Assembly: GCA_964511495.1 (NCBI GenBank)
Contig: CAZEFT010000016.1
Span: forward strand, 1 to 64,000
Source: Litorimonas sp964511495
GTDB taxonomy: Bacteria; Pseudomonadota; Alphaproteobacteria; Caulobacterales; Maricaulaceae
DNA: 64,000 nucleotides
Direction: 5' to 3'
This document shows, in pieces, positions 52,501 through 61,262 of the stretch. The notes below the pieces were generated by a model. The model did no database searches. It saw only the letters and a program-made list of their open reading frames with translations, and was not told the DNA's origin. Both the position numbers and the translations under genes were made by a program. Every line of letters begins with the position of its first letter. Position 1 is the first letter of the stretch.

Positions 52501-53030
52501 CCTAAGCGTCCAAGGGTTTCGGGCGTGCCAAGACCAGCTTTAATCCGCCCTTCTTCATCTTCTGTCCAACTCACCACACCACCATTCAGAATAACGCGGC
52601 GTGGTATCATTTTGCCTTGGCGTACTTCTTTTAATGGAAAATAGCTTTGCAATTCCGCCAATGTCTGAACCGGATTACCGTCTTTATCTTTGACGGTGAT
52701 ATCCTGCCCCGAAAAAACAATATCATCTGTGGCGGGATACCAATCCAAACGCATTTTCGGAATATCAACACCAGCTCCTGTGACGACTTCCGAAAAAAAT
52801 AATCCCACATTATTATTGGCTTGAGAAATATCGACGGATTGTTGCGTTAGCAAATAAGTTAAGGCGTAAAGCCAGATGACGGCCAGGCCCATTATGACCG
52901 TCGCAAACTCAGCGAATAAGCGCCAAGAACGATACCCAATTCGCTTCACCCAATAAAACAGGCGCTGTCCCGTCAATGCGGGTGAAGGTTTTGCACCTTC
53001 CGTGGAGGTAACTGTTGATTTTTCACTCAT
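49566..53030 (-). CDS. YhdP/AsmA-like family protein (DUF3971 domain)
   Basis: An 1154-residue envelope protein with one N-terminal membrane helix (about residues 32-57 of this frame) and a long periplasmic region of repeated beta strands, ending in an AsmA-like C-terminal domain (LGSLTGLFNALSGEGLAFEKFDAPFQILGG... MTGEGNINLQDKTVDIDGVLVPAY), which is the standard signature of the YhdP group. AsmA-like proteins are bridge-like conduits moving phospholipids from the inner to the outer membrane. Start is set at ATG 53030; a nine-codon extension to 53057 has no support. It diverges from the peroxiredoxin gene. Confidence 0.9.
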   Translation of the reverse strand: MSEKSTVTSTEGAKPSPALTGQRLFYWVKRIGYRSWRLFAEFATVIMGLAVIWLYALTYLLTQQSVDISQANNNVGLFFSEVVTGAGVDIPKMRLDWYPATDDIVFSGQDITVKDKDGNPVQTLAELQSYFPLKEVRQGKMIPRRVILNGGVVSWTEDEEGRIKAGLGTPETLGRLGPLWEGRRATPTRDARFDFDGVEYVEVTNAKAYYINKTNGIDVELNNASLRFEHVGDVLSFEVNANLDNQRIEAEIPVFLSVKTDNQFDQFDVDYSAQGLNPNIFGPRKGRYTDLTRLDAPVSLSGRFLFSRSSGLKEADVNVSIGSGDFSLLDGQDPFKLSAFKTRAKLDAGDAIMQIEQFDLRSDRVSFTAKGTLSELDAINDGDVNSSPLFDLNFNNIGWDATPVFADAVKFDALDLRGTLDVDSRELSVERYRLDRGTHRFEGTLFFKGAVGADAVNTDVEAIRADGVMSGLLTPEELLQIWPVKFADGARRWLKRSVLSGDVDSLSFSTEYGLNEEGAFTEEKMDMDYTVRNSTVQYISTMTPMTEAWGTAKISDNALSFTLDRGVIGPVQLLPSRVDIPRLRPKGGDLTVTANAMGQASDLLALINQEPFRYADRYGVDPTTVEGKGQVQLTITRPLLEFFDQSRIRYSAKGEFQNVSAPFSIGPHQLNKGDVKMIADSKSLSVNGPVNIGPWRANLEWKETFDNGATPTEYYVHGRMNSEIYDQMGLGFRQYFDGDIGVDIRALGSGINVNSATLRADLTQAEMTFGEYWNKPVGESGQLVASLTRGDSGTTIQNFQLVAPNLNLAGGLSLNSDFALNSLDLETVKVGDVLDATLNLKPNETRDAFVANLVGQKLDISSLIDRSLNTQTSAFEVPIALNASVDTLVLDPQFAVNEAEMRFAHNGIAVTEFDLNAISPDGPVRIAMTTDEGASQRQVNVKLPNAAKAAQAFLGLESLQGGEFSLTGTLPLAGEEGPYVGNAVIDNFTMTEAPIMAQLLSLGSLTGLFNALSGEGLAFEKFDAPFQILGGNISLRKARVYGPALGMTGEGNINLQDKTVDIDGVLVPAYTANSLLGDVPLLGDIVVGKEGEGIFALNYTVEGPFSETQIAVNPLSALTPGFLRGIFRKKREDIPSMENIKQDPEKNPESETEE

Positions 53031-53094
53031 GGATGAACAGGCTCTAGCCTTCCCCAATCCTTATGGCTATGGGCGCGTATGTAATTGCACTGAC

Positions 53095-53100
53095 TATAAT
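53095..53100 (+). promoter_or_regulatory. -10 element of the peroxiredoxin gene
   Basis: A perfect TATAAT followed 12 bases later by the ATG at 53113, with GGAG (53103-53106) between. No good -35 is found at 16-18 bases, so the promoter may use an activator or an extended -10. The start of transcription would fall within a few bases of the ribosome-binding site. Confidence 0.5.
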
Positions 53101-53112
53101 ATGGAGCATAAA

Positions 53113-53580
53113 ATGAGCGACTTAACAATTGGTGATAAAGCCCCGGACTTTACCGTGGATGCCGATGGTGAAACATCCCTCTCTCTCAGCGATTTCAAGG
53201 GCAAAAATGTCGTTCTCTATTTTTACCCCAAAGATGACACTCCCGGATGTACGAAAGAAGCTATTGTTTTTTCAGAAATGAAAGAGGAATTTGATGCGGC
53301 CAATTGCGTCATTATCGGCGTTTCCAAGGACACGGTCGCTAAACATGACAAATTTATCGCCAAACATGACCTGAAAGTTCGGCTTGGTGCAGATACTGAG
53401 GGTGAAATCGTAGAAGCTTACGGCGTCTGGGTAGAGAAGAATATGTATGGTCGTAAGTATATAGGTATTGAGCGTGCCACATATTTAATCGACGCGAATC
53501 AAAAAATTGCCCAAATTTGGCGTAAAGTGCGCGTCAAAGGTCATGTCGAAGCCGTTTTGGACGCGGCAAAAGCCCTGTAA
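53113..53580 (+). CDS. bcp: Thioredoxin-dependent peroxiredoxin, BCP/PrxQ type
   Basis: A 155-residue thiol peroxidase that reduces hydrogen peroxide and organic hydroperoxides. The peroxidatic cysteine is Cys46 in YFYPKDDTPGCTKEA-like sequence. The residue five places on, which is the resolving cysteine in E. coli BCP, is Ile here, and the only other cysteine is Cys64, so the enzyme is either of the 1-Cys type or uses a different resolving partner. Start is ATG 53113, preceded by GGAG; longer in-frame extensions are not homologous. The DUF455 gene follows at 52 bases. Confidence 0.95.
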   Translation: MSDLTIGDKAPDFTVDADGETSLSLSDFKGKNVVLYFYPKDDTPGCTKEAIVFSEMKEEFDAANCVIIGVSKDTVAKHDKFIAKHDLKVRLGADTEGEIVEAYGVWVEKNMYGRKYIGIERATYLIDANQKIAQIWRKVRVKGHVEAVLDAAKAL

Positions 53581-53632
53581 CCAAAAGCCGTTACAGGAAA
53601 ATTTGCGACCCCAGTTATGTCGATCCCTAAGT

Positions 53633-54442
53633 ATGTCAATCATTGAACAAGCGATAGATGTTTTAAACACGGGAAACCCCATGGACAAAGCGTCGGCGGC
53701 CCTAAAAATGCGGTCTGATTGGCTTGAAGGCAGGCAAACCGTCATCCCAAGCGATGCAAAGCCGCCTGCGCAACCCAATCGCCCTAAAACGCCCATCCTT
53801 GTGCCACCCGGCGAAGTGCCAAGGCGGCGTTTGGGTTCGGTGGAAGGGCGTGGAGCTCTTCTTCATGCCGTCGCGCATATCGAACTCAACGCCATTGATC
53901 TGGCCGCTGATATGATCGCCCGTTTCACACAAAATGAACTGATCGAAGAAGAGGTGAAACGGTGCTTTGTCGAAGACTGGTCACGTGTCTGTGCAGAAGA
54001 AGCCAAACATTTCAGTCTTTTATCTGAACGACTTGCAGATATGGAACTCTCATATGGTGATTTTCCTGCTCATAACGGGTTATGGGAGGCCGCAGACTCA
54101 ACTCGCCAAGATATTGCCGCTCGACTCGCAATCGCTCCCATGGTTCTTGAGGCCAGAGGTTTGGACGTTACCCCGCCCATGATTGAGAAATTGACGCGTC
54201 AGGGGGATGAACCAAGCGTAGCAATTTTGCGGATAATTTATGAAGAAGAAATCGGGCATGTAAAAATCGGCGCTAAATGGTTTCAATATGTTGCGAAGCA
54301 GCAAAAACAGGCCCCAAAAGCATATTTTCACAAACTCGTCGGCACGTATTTTGCAGGGAAGTTAAAACCGCCCTTTAATGTTCAGGCACGGACATTAGCG
54401 GGTCTGACGGAGGACTATTACCAACCATTATCGAATTCTTAA
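53633..54442 (+). CDS. Ferritin-like DUF455 family protein
   Basis: A 269-residue protein of the DUF455 family with a ferritin-like four-helix bundle and a likely di-metal centre. Candidate ligands are the Glu and His in HAVAHIELNAIDLA, ExxH in CAEEAKHFSLL, the Glu in LEARGLDVTPPM and ExxH in IYEEEIGHVKIG. The N-terminal 60 residues are a Pro-rich lead-in. Function is unknown; relation to tRNA-modifying MiaE-like diiron enzymes is structural only. Start is ATG 53633; the longer open frame upstream overlaps the peroxiredoxin gene. Probably co-transcribed with that gene, which would fit an oxidative-stress role. Confidence 0.88.
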   Translation: MSIIEQAIDVLNTGNPMDKASAALKMRSDWLEGRQTVIPSDAKPPAQPNRPKTPILVPPGEVPRRRLGSVEGRGALLHAVAHIELNAIDLAADMIARFTQNELIEEEVKRCFVEDWSRVCAEEAKHFSLLSERLADMELSYGDFPAHNGLWEAADSTRQDIAARLAIAPMVLEARGLDVTPPMIEKLTRQGDEPSVAILRIIYEEEIGHVKIGAKWFQYVAKQQKQAPKAYFHKLVGTYFAGKLKPPFNVQARTLAGLTEDYYQPLSNS

Positions 54443-54556
54443 CCATAAAGAGGCGAATACATCACAAGATTTAATGTTTTTCACATGTAAAACCGCTTGA
54501 TGTGGATAAAGACTCTGTGGTCTAACGAAAGAAAAATCGAATGCGATTAGGGAACC

Positions 54557-55780
54557 ATGATTAACGACGTTTTTACGGACACGCGACAGCGTTTCCTAAA
54601 ACATTTTCCAGAACGTCAAATTTACCTCCGTTCAGGGGGTGAAGTAAAATATTATGTCCTTTCCACACGCGTACAAATTGCTTTTGTCTCCCTACTTACT
54701 TTTATGTCGCTTTGGTGTGTTCTCACCATCCTGAACCTCTTCGTGGGTTACCACCCTCTCCGCTCTCCGAGTGACGCGATGAAAGCACAGACAGCGGAAT
54801 TGGAGCGTCTCCTCGCCAGTGAAAGTGCGAAACTTCTTAACGCAGAGCTTATGCTAAATGAACAGCGTCAGAGTTTCGAAACGATGGCTAAGAGCTTCGA
54901 AGAGAAGCATATGGCGATTTCACAGCTTGTCGAAACTAATGTGGCGGCTCCTCAAGCTGTTCTTCCGACAGTCTCTTATGCCTCCAACCGCGTTTTAATG
55001 TCTCCGGCAACTCGCGATGCAGCTCCTCGAACAGCCCGGACGACTGTTACATCTAATGCTCTTGCCGAAACGGGCTTAAGCATTGATCGCTCCCTTAACA
55101 ATCTCGACAGAACTCAAAATAAGATATTGGCTTCCGCGGAACTAAAAACGCTTAACCGCATCGAAGCCAATCGCGCGATCATCCGGGCAACAAATATGCA
55201 GGTTGATACTGTGTTAGAGCGTGGCCCATTCGGCAAAGGTGGCCCGTACATTCCTCTGGATGGTCAAGAGGCAAGCTTGAAAGACGGTGAGTTTGGCCCA
55301 CGTGTCTCCAGTATTCAAGCACGCCTAGCTGAGGCAGAAGCGCTTGATAATGCGCTCACTTCCCTACCATTGGGACATCCTGTCCTTGACGAAACTTATA
55401 AAACCAGTCGCTATGGCATGCGCCAAGACCCGTTCACAAAACGCCCTACCTTCCATGAGGGTTTGGACTTTGGCGGACGTAGTAATACACCGATTGGCGC
55501 AACGGCTGATGGCGTGGTCTCCTTTGTTGGCCGTAATGGCGGTTATGGACGCGTGGTTGAGATTGACCATGGCCACGGTTTCATTACACGATATGCTCAT
55601 CTACGAAAAACTTATGTAAAACGTGGACAAGCGGTCAAAAAAGGCGATAAAATTGCGGGTATGGGGTCATCGGGTCGCAGTACAGCGACGCATCTCCATT
55701 ATGAAATTCATTTTGACGACCGGGCTTATGATCCGGAAAAATTTTTAAAGGCTGGGCTTTATGTTCAACAAAACCAATAA
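54557..55780 (+). CDS. lmdC: M23 peptidoglycan endopeptidase, LmdC-like
   Basis: A 407-residue inner-membrane-anchored LytM metallopeptidase that cuts peptidoglycan cross-links. Residues 1-32 are cytoplasmic, a membrane helix spans about 36-60, a coiled-coil region runs about 75-130, and the catalytic M23 domain occupies about 275-400 with zinc-site motifs HEGLDFGG, the central HGHGFITRYAHL and the final HLHYEIHFD. All LytM zinc ligands are present. It overlaps the bactofilin gene by 20 bases. In Hyphomonas and relatives the bactofilin BacA recruits this type of enzyme (LmdC) to shape the cell. Confidence 0.93.
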   Translation: MINDVFTDTRQRFLKHFPERQIYLRSGGEVKYYVLSTRVQIAFVSLLTFMSLWCVLTILNLFVGYHPLRSPSDAMKAQTAELERLLASESAKLLNAELMLNEQRQSFETMAKSFEEKHMAISQLVETNVAAPQAVLPTVSYASNRVLMSPATRDAAPRTARTTVTSNALAETGLSIDRSLNNLDRTQNKILASAELKTLNRIEANRAIIRATNMQVDTVLERGPFGKGGPYIPLDGQEASLKDGEFGPRVSSIQARLAEAEALDNALTSLPLGHPVLDETYKTSRYGMRQDPFTKRPTFHEGLDFGGRSNTPIGATADGVVSFVGRNGGYGRVVEIDHGHGFITRYAHLRKTYVKRGQAVKKGDKIAGMGSSGRSTATHLHYEIHFDDRAYDPEKFLKAGLYVQQNQ

Positions 55781-56210
55781 TACACAAGCATCAGAAGCAC
55801 CGCGAAAGAGCGCGCCTCAGACACCAAGACCAACAAACTCCGTTCCGTCTATTCTCGCTAATGATTTGATCATCACAGGCGACATAAAGACAACAGGTGA
55901 TGTCCAAATAGACGGTCGCTTGGATGGTAACATAAAAGCTGGTCGCGTGACGATTGGTGAAAAAGGTATCATTAACGGTAAAGTTATCGCCGAGACCGTC
56001 AGTGTGCGTGGCAAAGTGACCGGGAAGATTGACGCTCTGACAGTCGAACTCACCGATACAGCCAATGTTCAGGCCGATCTGGTTCAAGATAAATTAATGA
56101 TTGCAAATGGCGCATTCTTTGACGGCAAATGCACCCGTAAGTCTCCTCCTGTAGCTGCTGTCAAAAAGGCGCCTGTTGCGGCGGTTCAATCAGCGAAAAA
56201 AGCCGGCTAG
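55761..56210 (+). CDS. bacA: Bactofilin (polymer-forming cytoskeletal protein)
   Basis: A 149-residue bactofilin that polymerises without nucleotides into membrane-bound filaments. The core (about 27-115) is the right-handed beta helix: repeats SILANDLIITGDIKTTGDVQIDG, GRLDGNIKAGRVTIGEKGIING and VIAETVSVRGKVTGKIDALTV. Flexible tails flank it, the C-terminal one being Ala/Val/Lys-rich. It overlaps the M23 endopeptidase by 20 bases and shares its transcript, which ends in an intrinsic terminator. Probable role: positioning the peptidase at sites of curved wall growth such as a stalk or bud neck. Confidence 0.95.
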   Translation: MFNKTNNTQASEAPRKSAPQTPRPTNSVPSILANDLIITGDIKTTGDVQIDGRLDGNIKAGRVTIGEKGIINGKVIAETVSVRGKVTGKIDALTVELTDTANVQADLVQDKLMIANGAFFDGKCTRKSPPVAAVKKAPVAAVQSAKKAG

Positions 56211-56231
56211 TCTCTTCTTAATTCGAAATTT

Positions 56232-56258
56232 AAACCGTCTCTCTGAGGCGGTTTTTTT
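56232..56258 (+). terminator. Rho-independent terminator of the M23-bactofilin operon
   Basis: AAACCGTCTC (56232-56241) pairs with GAGGCGGTTT (56245-56254) with one wobble around TCT, followed by T to 56258. Confidence 0.93.
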
Positions 56259-56308
56259 ATGCGCGTCTTTCCTAAGAATGTTAGAGTGAATCAAGAACGC
56301 AAAACCGT

Positions 56309-57419
56309 CTATTCATTCTCAGACGACACGCGTGCAGACAAAGCCGCCGCCATAAATGGATCGAGCTTACCGTCTAACACACCCGACGTATCTGACGTCT
56401 CGACACCGGTACGCAGGTCTTTAACCATCTGATAGGGCTGCAAAACGTAAGACCGGATTTGATGTCCCCATCCAATCTCTGTCTTATTGTCAGCTTCGGC
56501 CTGAGCAGCCGCTTCCCTCTCCTGCAATTCCTTTTCATAGAGCCGCGATCGAAGCATGTCCCAAGCCTGCGAACGGTTCTTATGCTGACTGCGGTCATTC
56601 TGGCACTGGACCACGATACCTGTGGGTTCGTGGGTGATACGAACGGCTGAATCAGTCTTATTGACGTGTTGTCCGCCTGCTCCTGACGCACGATATGTAT
56701 CCACACGACAGTCAGACTCATTAATCTCAATTTCGATTGTATCGTCAATTTCAGGATAAACCCAAACCGAAGCGAAACTTGTGTGGCGACGCGCGGAGCT
56801 GTCAAAGGGTGAGATACGTACTAAACGGTGAACGCCTGATTCCGTTTTCAGCCATCCGAAGGCATTATGCCCTCTGACTTTGATTGTCGCCGATTTGATG
56901 CCTGCCCCATCGCCGTCTTCATGCTCGATGACATCCACTTTCATATCGCGAGAATTGGCCCAGCGTGTGTACATACGCAGAACCATTTCGGCCCAATCTT
57001 GCGCCTCAGTCCCGCCGGCTCCTGGATGGATTTCGACGAAACAGTCATTAGCATCAGCTTCGCCCGATAAGAGCGCTTCTAATTCAGCTTCGGCGGCTTT
57101 GGCTTTAACTTTTTCAAGCGCCTGAGACGCCGCATCCTGCATCTCTGTATCGTCATCCATTTCAGCAAGTTCTGCCAACTCTACATTATCGGATAAATCC
57201 GTTTCGAGCTTGGCAATCATCTCGAAAGCGCTCTCCAGATGGGAGCGCTCCTGCATCAATGTTTGGGCTTTTTGCGGGTCGTCCCAAAAACCGGGATCCT
57301 CTGCCATAGCATTAAGTTCAGCCAGACGATGCTCAGACGGCTCCCAGTCAAAGACGCCTCCTTAGCAGCTCAATAGACTGCTCAATTTCAGTTTTCAGTT
57401 GGGAAATATCAGCACGCAT
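56309..57419 (-). CDS. prfB: Peptide chain release factor 2 with programmed +1 frameshift
   Basis: A 369-residue class I release factor recognising UGA and UAA stop codons. The gene is in two frames: codons 1-23 (57419-57351, MRADISQLKT to LRRRL) end at an in-frame TGA, and the rest (57349-56309, starting DWEPSEH) continues one base on. The catalytic GGQ is in GAGGQHVNKTD and the RF2 anticodon-like tripeptide SPF in ISPFDSSARRH. The open frame starting at 57307 alone would lack the N-terminal domain. Located 14 bases after the PBP1A gene on the same strand. Confidence 0.97.
57348..57362 (-). promoter_or_regulatory. prfB +1 frameshift site
   Basis: On the minus strand the codons read AGG AGG CGT CTT TGA followed by C. 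This is the classic arrangement: an internal Shine-Dalgarno (AGGAGG), a three-base spacer, the slippery CTT and the UGA stop in poor context. Low RF2 slows termination and lets the ribosome slip +1, making full-length RF2, an autoregulatory loop. Confidence 0.96.
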
Positions 57420-57433
57420 TGCCTTACCTTACA

Positions 57434-60241
57434 CTAGTAGAGGCCATCATCAAGGACATCCGGTTCCGGCTCTTTTTTGACCGGCGGTGGAGTATTTTGT
57501 CCGTCCACATTTGGCGTCGGATTGTCAGGATTAGGCGTGGGGACCTCAGCTTGCTCCGCATCACTTCCTTCGGCTCCGTTTCCCTGTGTCCCGTTCTGCT
57601 CACTTGCTGGATTGGCTTCACTCTCTTCGGGTGAATCAAATTGATAGGCAGAGAGTGTATCGGTTCCGCTCCCAACTCGGATACTGGAGGAGAGGCCGCC
57701 AATACTAGGCTCATTACCGGGCTTGAATGCCTCCAGAATAAAGTTCGGTGCGCCAATATAGGAAGGTTCACCCGTATCGCGATTCACGGGCGAGAGGGTC
57801 ACGCCTTCGGGAATACGGAAAGGCACAGGTGTCGTTCCCGCCAAGGCCTCACTCATAAAGCTTTTGACAATAGGAACAGCGGCAGAGCTTCCTGTTTCAA
57901 ATCCCATTTGTTCTGGCGTATCAACGCCGACATAGACACCCACAACGAGGTCTGGCGAGAAACCCATAAACCAAGTATCGATTGAGTCGTTAGTAGTGCC
58001 TGTTTTACCACCGAGTGGACGCCCCAAACTGCGCAAAGAGGCACCTGTTCCATTCTCAACCGCGCCCTGCATCATATAAGTCACTTGATAGGCGGTGACG
58101 GGGTCAATCACCTGTTCCCGCAAATCAGGCATGACAGGAGGCGGACCTCCATTAAATTCTTCCTGTGTGCAGGCCTCGCAAACTTCATTGCCATGAACAA
58201 AGATTGTCTTGCCCTGCCCGTCTTGAACACGATCAAGAATGGTCGGCGTGACAGCTTTACCTCCATTGATCATTTGCGAATACGCCGTTGCCAATCTTAA
58301 CAATGTCGTTTCACCAGCACCCAAAGCCCAAGCGAGTTCAGGTTGCGGGTCATCATAAATTCCGAAACGGCGGCTGAGGTTCATGATGGGGGCCATGCCT
58401 ATATCATTCGCCAAACGAACCGTCATCGCATTTCGGGACTTTTCAATCCCCAAACGCAAGGTGCTTAGACCATAAAACCTTCCAGCATTGTAATTGGACG
58501 GCTTGTAAAAGCGTTCACATTCATCTTCTTCAACGAGCTCTTCTTCAACTGTCTCCGTATCACGATCTTCACTCGCATCTAGCAATTCCAAGGCACCTTG
58601 CTCGTTTTCTTCGCATTCAATATCCTGACGCTCGATGACAAACGGTGCATCCAACACTTGCGAAGCCGGTGTAAAGCCATTTTGCAAAGCGGCCGCATAG
58701 ACAAAGGGCTTGAAAGAAGAGCCCGGCTGTCTTTCGGCTTGTGTCGCACGGTTAAACTGGCTTTGCTCGAAACTATAGCCACCAATCAACGCCAAGACGC
58801 GCCCCGTATGAGGATCCATAGCGATTAAACCGCCATTCGCTTTAGGCACTTGCCGCAGATTATAAAGATCTTTCTCAGCATCAGGCTCGGTATCGGTTTT
58901 CCGCTGCACCAAAATAATGTCGCCTGAATTAAGGACATCCGTGACCGCTTTGGGGGCGTCACCGACCTCTCCTTTCGGCAAAGCCTGACCCGCCCATGCA
59001 ATATCTTCGATTATCAGACGGCCGCGTGTCTCGTCTTCGGGAATTTCCTCGCCTTCTGCCACTTCAGGCGGCGCAAATCCAAGCTCCGCTTCTTTCTCAT
59101 TCACGTTCAGAACCGCCGCGATACGCCAAGGCTCAATATCTTTGGGCCCTTCAAATTCGGCAAGGCGCTTTTTCCAATCGCTCAGGCTGTCCCAATTCGC
59201 CAAAGGCCCACGATAGCCATGACGACGATCGAGCATTTCGAGGCCACGTCGTAAGGAACGGCGACCGTTAAGCTGCATTTTTGTGTCCAGTGTGGTCCGA
59301 ATGGATAACCCGCCGGAGTAAAGCTCATCATAGCCATACATTTTGGAGATTTGCTTACGGGCTTCCTCAACGAAATATTCCGCCGCCAGATATTCTTCGC
59401 CTTCGAAACGGTCAGTGACGATAATATCCGTCTGTTTGGCAGCATCACCTTCGGCTTTTTCGGCATAGCCATCTTCGACCATACGATTGATGACATAGGC
59501 ACGACGGTTCATTGCGCGCTCTTTTTTACGAGGATCAGACACTTGATAATTTGACGGAGCTTTCGGCAAAACAGCCAGATAAGCCATCTCCTCAAGCGAC
59601 AAATCCTTCATAGGCTTACCGAAGTAATTCAGCGAAGCAGCCGCTACGCCATAAGCTCCGCGACCAAAATAGATGTCGTTCAAATAAAGCTCTAGGATTT
59701 TGTCTTTCCCCATCGCTTTTTCGATACGCCCGGCGATCACAATTTCTCGTATTTTGCGGTCAATATTACGCTGATCTCCGACAAGGAAATTCTTAGCGAC
59801 TTGCTGAGTGAGCGTCGAGCCGCCTTCCAGACGACGACCATTCAGAACATGACCGATATTGGCCACCATTGCCCGGGCAAAGCCTTTTTCATCAAACCCG
59901 TCATGAGAATAAAAACGTTGATCTTCAGCAGCAACGAACGCGTGTTGTAATTTCAAAGGTACGGATTCGATTGGCACAAAAACCCGGGCTTCAGTTCTGA
60001 ATTCACTGATAAGTTTGCCATCACCCGCATGAACACGTGACATAACCGGAGGGCGATATTCCTTCAAAACCTCCAATGTCGGGAGGTCTTTCGTCACGCG
60101 GATTACATAGACGAAGGCGAAAATGGCGAATAAAATAGCCGCTATCAGGCCAATACCAATCGTCCATTTCAGAATGCGCCAGATAAGCGGCCAACGGCTC
60201 GGCTTTGACGTGTCCGGAGATATATCTGCAGAAGATGTCAT
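57434..60241 (-). CDS. mrcA: Penicillin-binding protein 1A
   Basis: A 935-residue bifunctional peptidoglycan synthase. Order: membrane helix (about 22-46), GT51 glycosyltransferase with catalytic Glu106 in AAEDQRFYSHDG and GGSTLTQQVAKN, an OB-like domain (about 310-430), and the transpeptidase with SSFK in RQPGSSFKPF, SRN and KTGTTND. The C-terminus is an acidic, Pro/Asn-rich tail. The OB-like insertion and length define the class A PBP1a branch. It follows the amidase gene (91-base gap, same strand) and precedes prfB by 14 bases. Confidence 0.96.
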   Translation of the reverse strand: MTSSADISPDTSKPSRWPLIWRILKWTIGIGLIAAILFAIFAFVYVIRVTKDLPTLEVLKEYRPPVMSRVHAGDGKLISEFRTEARVFVPIESVPLKLQHAFVAAEDQRFYSHDGFDEKGFARAMVANIGHVLNGRRLEGGSTLTQQVAKNFLVGDQRNIDRKIREIVIAGRIEKAMGKDKILELYLNDIYFGRGAYGVAAASLNYFGKPMKDLSLEEMAYLAVLPKAPSNYQVSDPRKKERAMNRRAYVINRMVEDGYAEKAEGDAAKQTDIIVTDRFEGEEYLAAEYFVEEARKQISKMYGYDELYSGGLSIRTTLDTKMQLNGRRSLRRGLEMLDRRHGYRGPLANWDSLSDWKKRLAEFEGPKDIEPWRIAAVLNVNEKEAELGFAPPEVAEGEEIPEDETRGRLIIEDIAWAGQALPKGEVGDAPKAVTDVLNSGDIILVQRKTDTEPDAEKDLYNLRQVPKANGGLIAMDPHTGRVLALIGGYSFEQSQFNRATQAERQPGSSFKPFVYAAALQNGFTPASQVLDAPFVIERQDIECEENEQGALELLDASEDRDTETVEEELVEEDECERFYKPSNYNAGRFYGLSTLRLGIEKSRNAMTVRLANDIGMAPIMNLSRRFGIYDDPQPELAWALGAGETTLLRLATAYSQMINGGKAVTPTILDRVQDGQGKTIFVHGNEVCEACTQEEFNGGPPPVMPDLREQVIDPVTAYQVTYMMQGAVENGTGASLRSLGRPLGGKTGTTNDSIDTWFMGFSPDLVVGVYVGVDTPEQMGFETGSSAAVPIVKSFMSEALAGTTPVPFRIPEGVTLSPVNRDTGEPSYIGAPNFILEAFKPGNEPSIGGLSSSIRVGSGTDTLSAYQFDSPEESEANPASEQNGTQGNGAEGSDAEQAEVPTPNPDNPTPNVDGQNTPPPVKKEPEPDVLDDGLY

Positions 60242-60332
60242 GTGTATCCGTCAATAAGTTGAATCGCGTTACACATACCTACAAATTGCGGCAAGAGTAA
60301 GACTTTATTCCATATGTCTGGAATGTGTTGAG

Positions 60333-61262
60333 CTAGCCTGCCATTTCGAAATATCGATCAATGGACCGCACAACAGACTGCATCAGTTTCAGACGATGAG
60401 ACGACTTATTAAGTAGTTTTTCATCCTGAACATTCGACAAAAACCCGAGCTCCAACAGAACAGCGGGAACATCAGGCGCAAGCAAAACGAAATAGCCTGC
60501 GCGTCGGTGGGAATTACCGACCAAATCTGTCGTTTTTGCCAATTCTGTAATCAGTATGTCAGCGAAGAGCTCAGACTGGCTTTCCGTCTTGCGTTGCGCC
60601 AAATCCACCAGAATATCACCAACCGGATCGGATTGTTTGGACAGGTCAACATCCATCACCCAGTTTTGTGATTGACTGACAAGGCGTTTAGAGCGGTTTT
60701 TAGCGCGATCGGCTAGGGTATAAACGGAAGCTCCTTTAGCAGACTTATTTCCAGCACTATCTGCATGAATAGAGATAAAGAGATCGGCCCCGCCTTCCCG
60801 CGCCAATCGCAAACGTTTTTCATGGTCAAGATAAGTGTCTTTTGGGCGAGTCAAAACGACCTCATAACGCCCCGTTTTCTTCAAGAGACTTTTTAGCGTT
60901 GCGGCAGCCTTCGTCGTAATCACCTTTTCTTTCGTGCCTCGAATACCAATGGCCCCAGGATCGCGCCCTCCATGTCCCGCATCAATAAAAATGACAGGCT
61001 TGGTACGTTGTGGCGCTTTCAAATGCGGCGCCAAACGCGGAAAAGGCGTGTCTTCCGCAAAATATCGGGACTGCGCATAAAGCAGCAAGTCTTGACTTTG
61101 TTTATCAGTGGAATTGAGGGGAGCTGCCGCGAGGCCTTCTAAGTGATAATCAGGCAGGAATATCTTTGTCTCCAGATTCGTGGATGTCGAGGCAAAAGAC
61201 TCAAACTGGAGTGCCAAAACAGCGAAAATGACTGCAATAAAGATTTTTGGCAAAGATTGCAT
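60333..61262 (-). CDS. amiC: N-acetylmuramoyl-L-alanine amidase (Amidase_3)
   Basis: A 309-residue zinc amidase that removes stem peptides from glycan chains during cell division. A signal peptide (1-25, ending around SFAST) sends it to the periplasm. The catalytic domain covers about 90-305 with zinc-ligand motifs IDAGHGGRDPGAIG, ISIHADSAG and LLELGFLSN, the last with the catalytic Glu. The AMIN targeting domain of typical AmiC is absent; the N-terminal 60 residues are short and unassigned, so the symbol is by domain only. The gene is upstream of PBP1A on the same strand. Confidence 0.92.
   Translation of the reverse strand: MQSLPKIFIAVIFAVLALQFESFASTSTNLETKIFLPDYHLEGLAAAPLNSTDKQSQDLLLYAQSRYFAEDTPFPRLAPHLKAPQRTKPVIFIDAGHGGRDPGAIGIRGTKEKVITTKAAATLKSLLKKTGRYEVVLTRPKDTYLDHEKRLRLAREGGADLFISIHADSAGNKSAKGASVYTLADRAKNRSKRLVSQSQNWVMDVDLSKQSDPVGDILVDLAQRKTESQSELFADILITELAKTTDLVGNSHRRAGYFVLLAPDVPAVLLELGFLSNVQDEKLLNKSSHRLKLMQSVVRSIDRYFEMAG

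Noticed and set aside
57348..57350. In-frame TGA near the prfB 5' end as a sign of a pseudogene
   Set aside because: It is the programmed frameshift site with full consensus context; both flanking frames match RF2.
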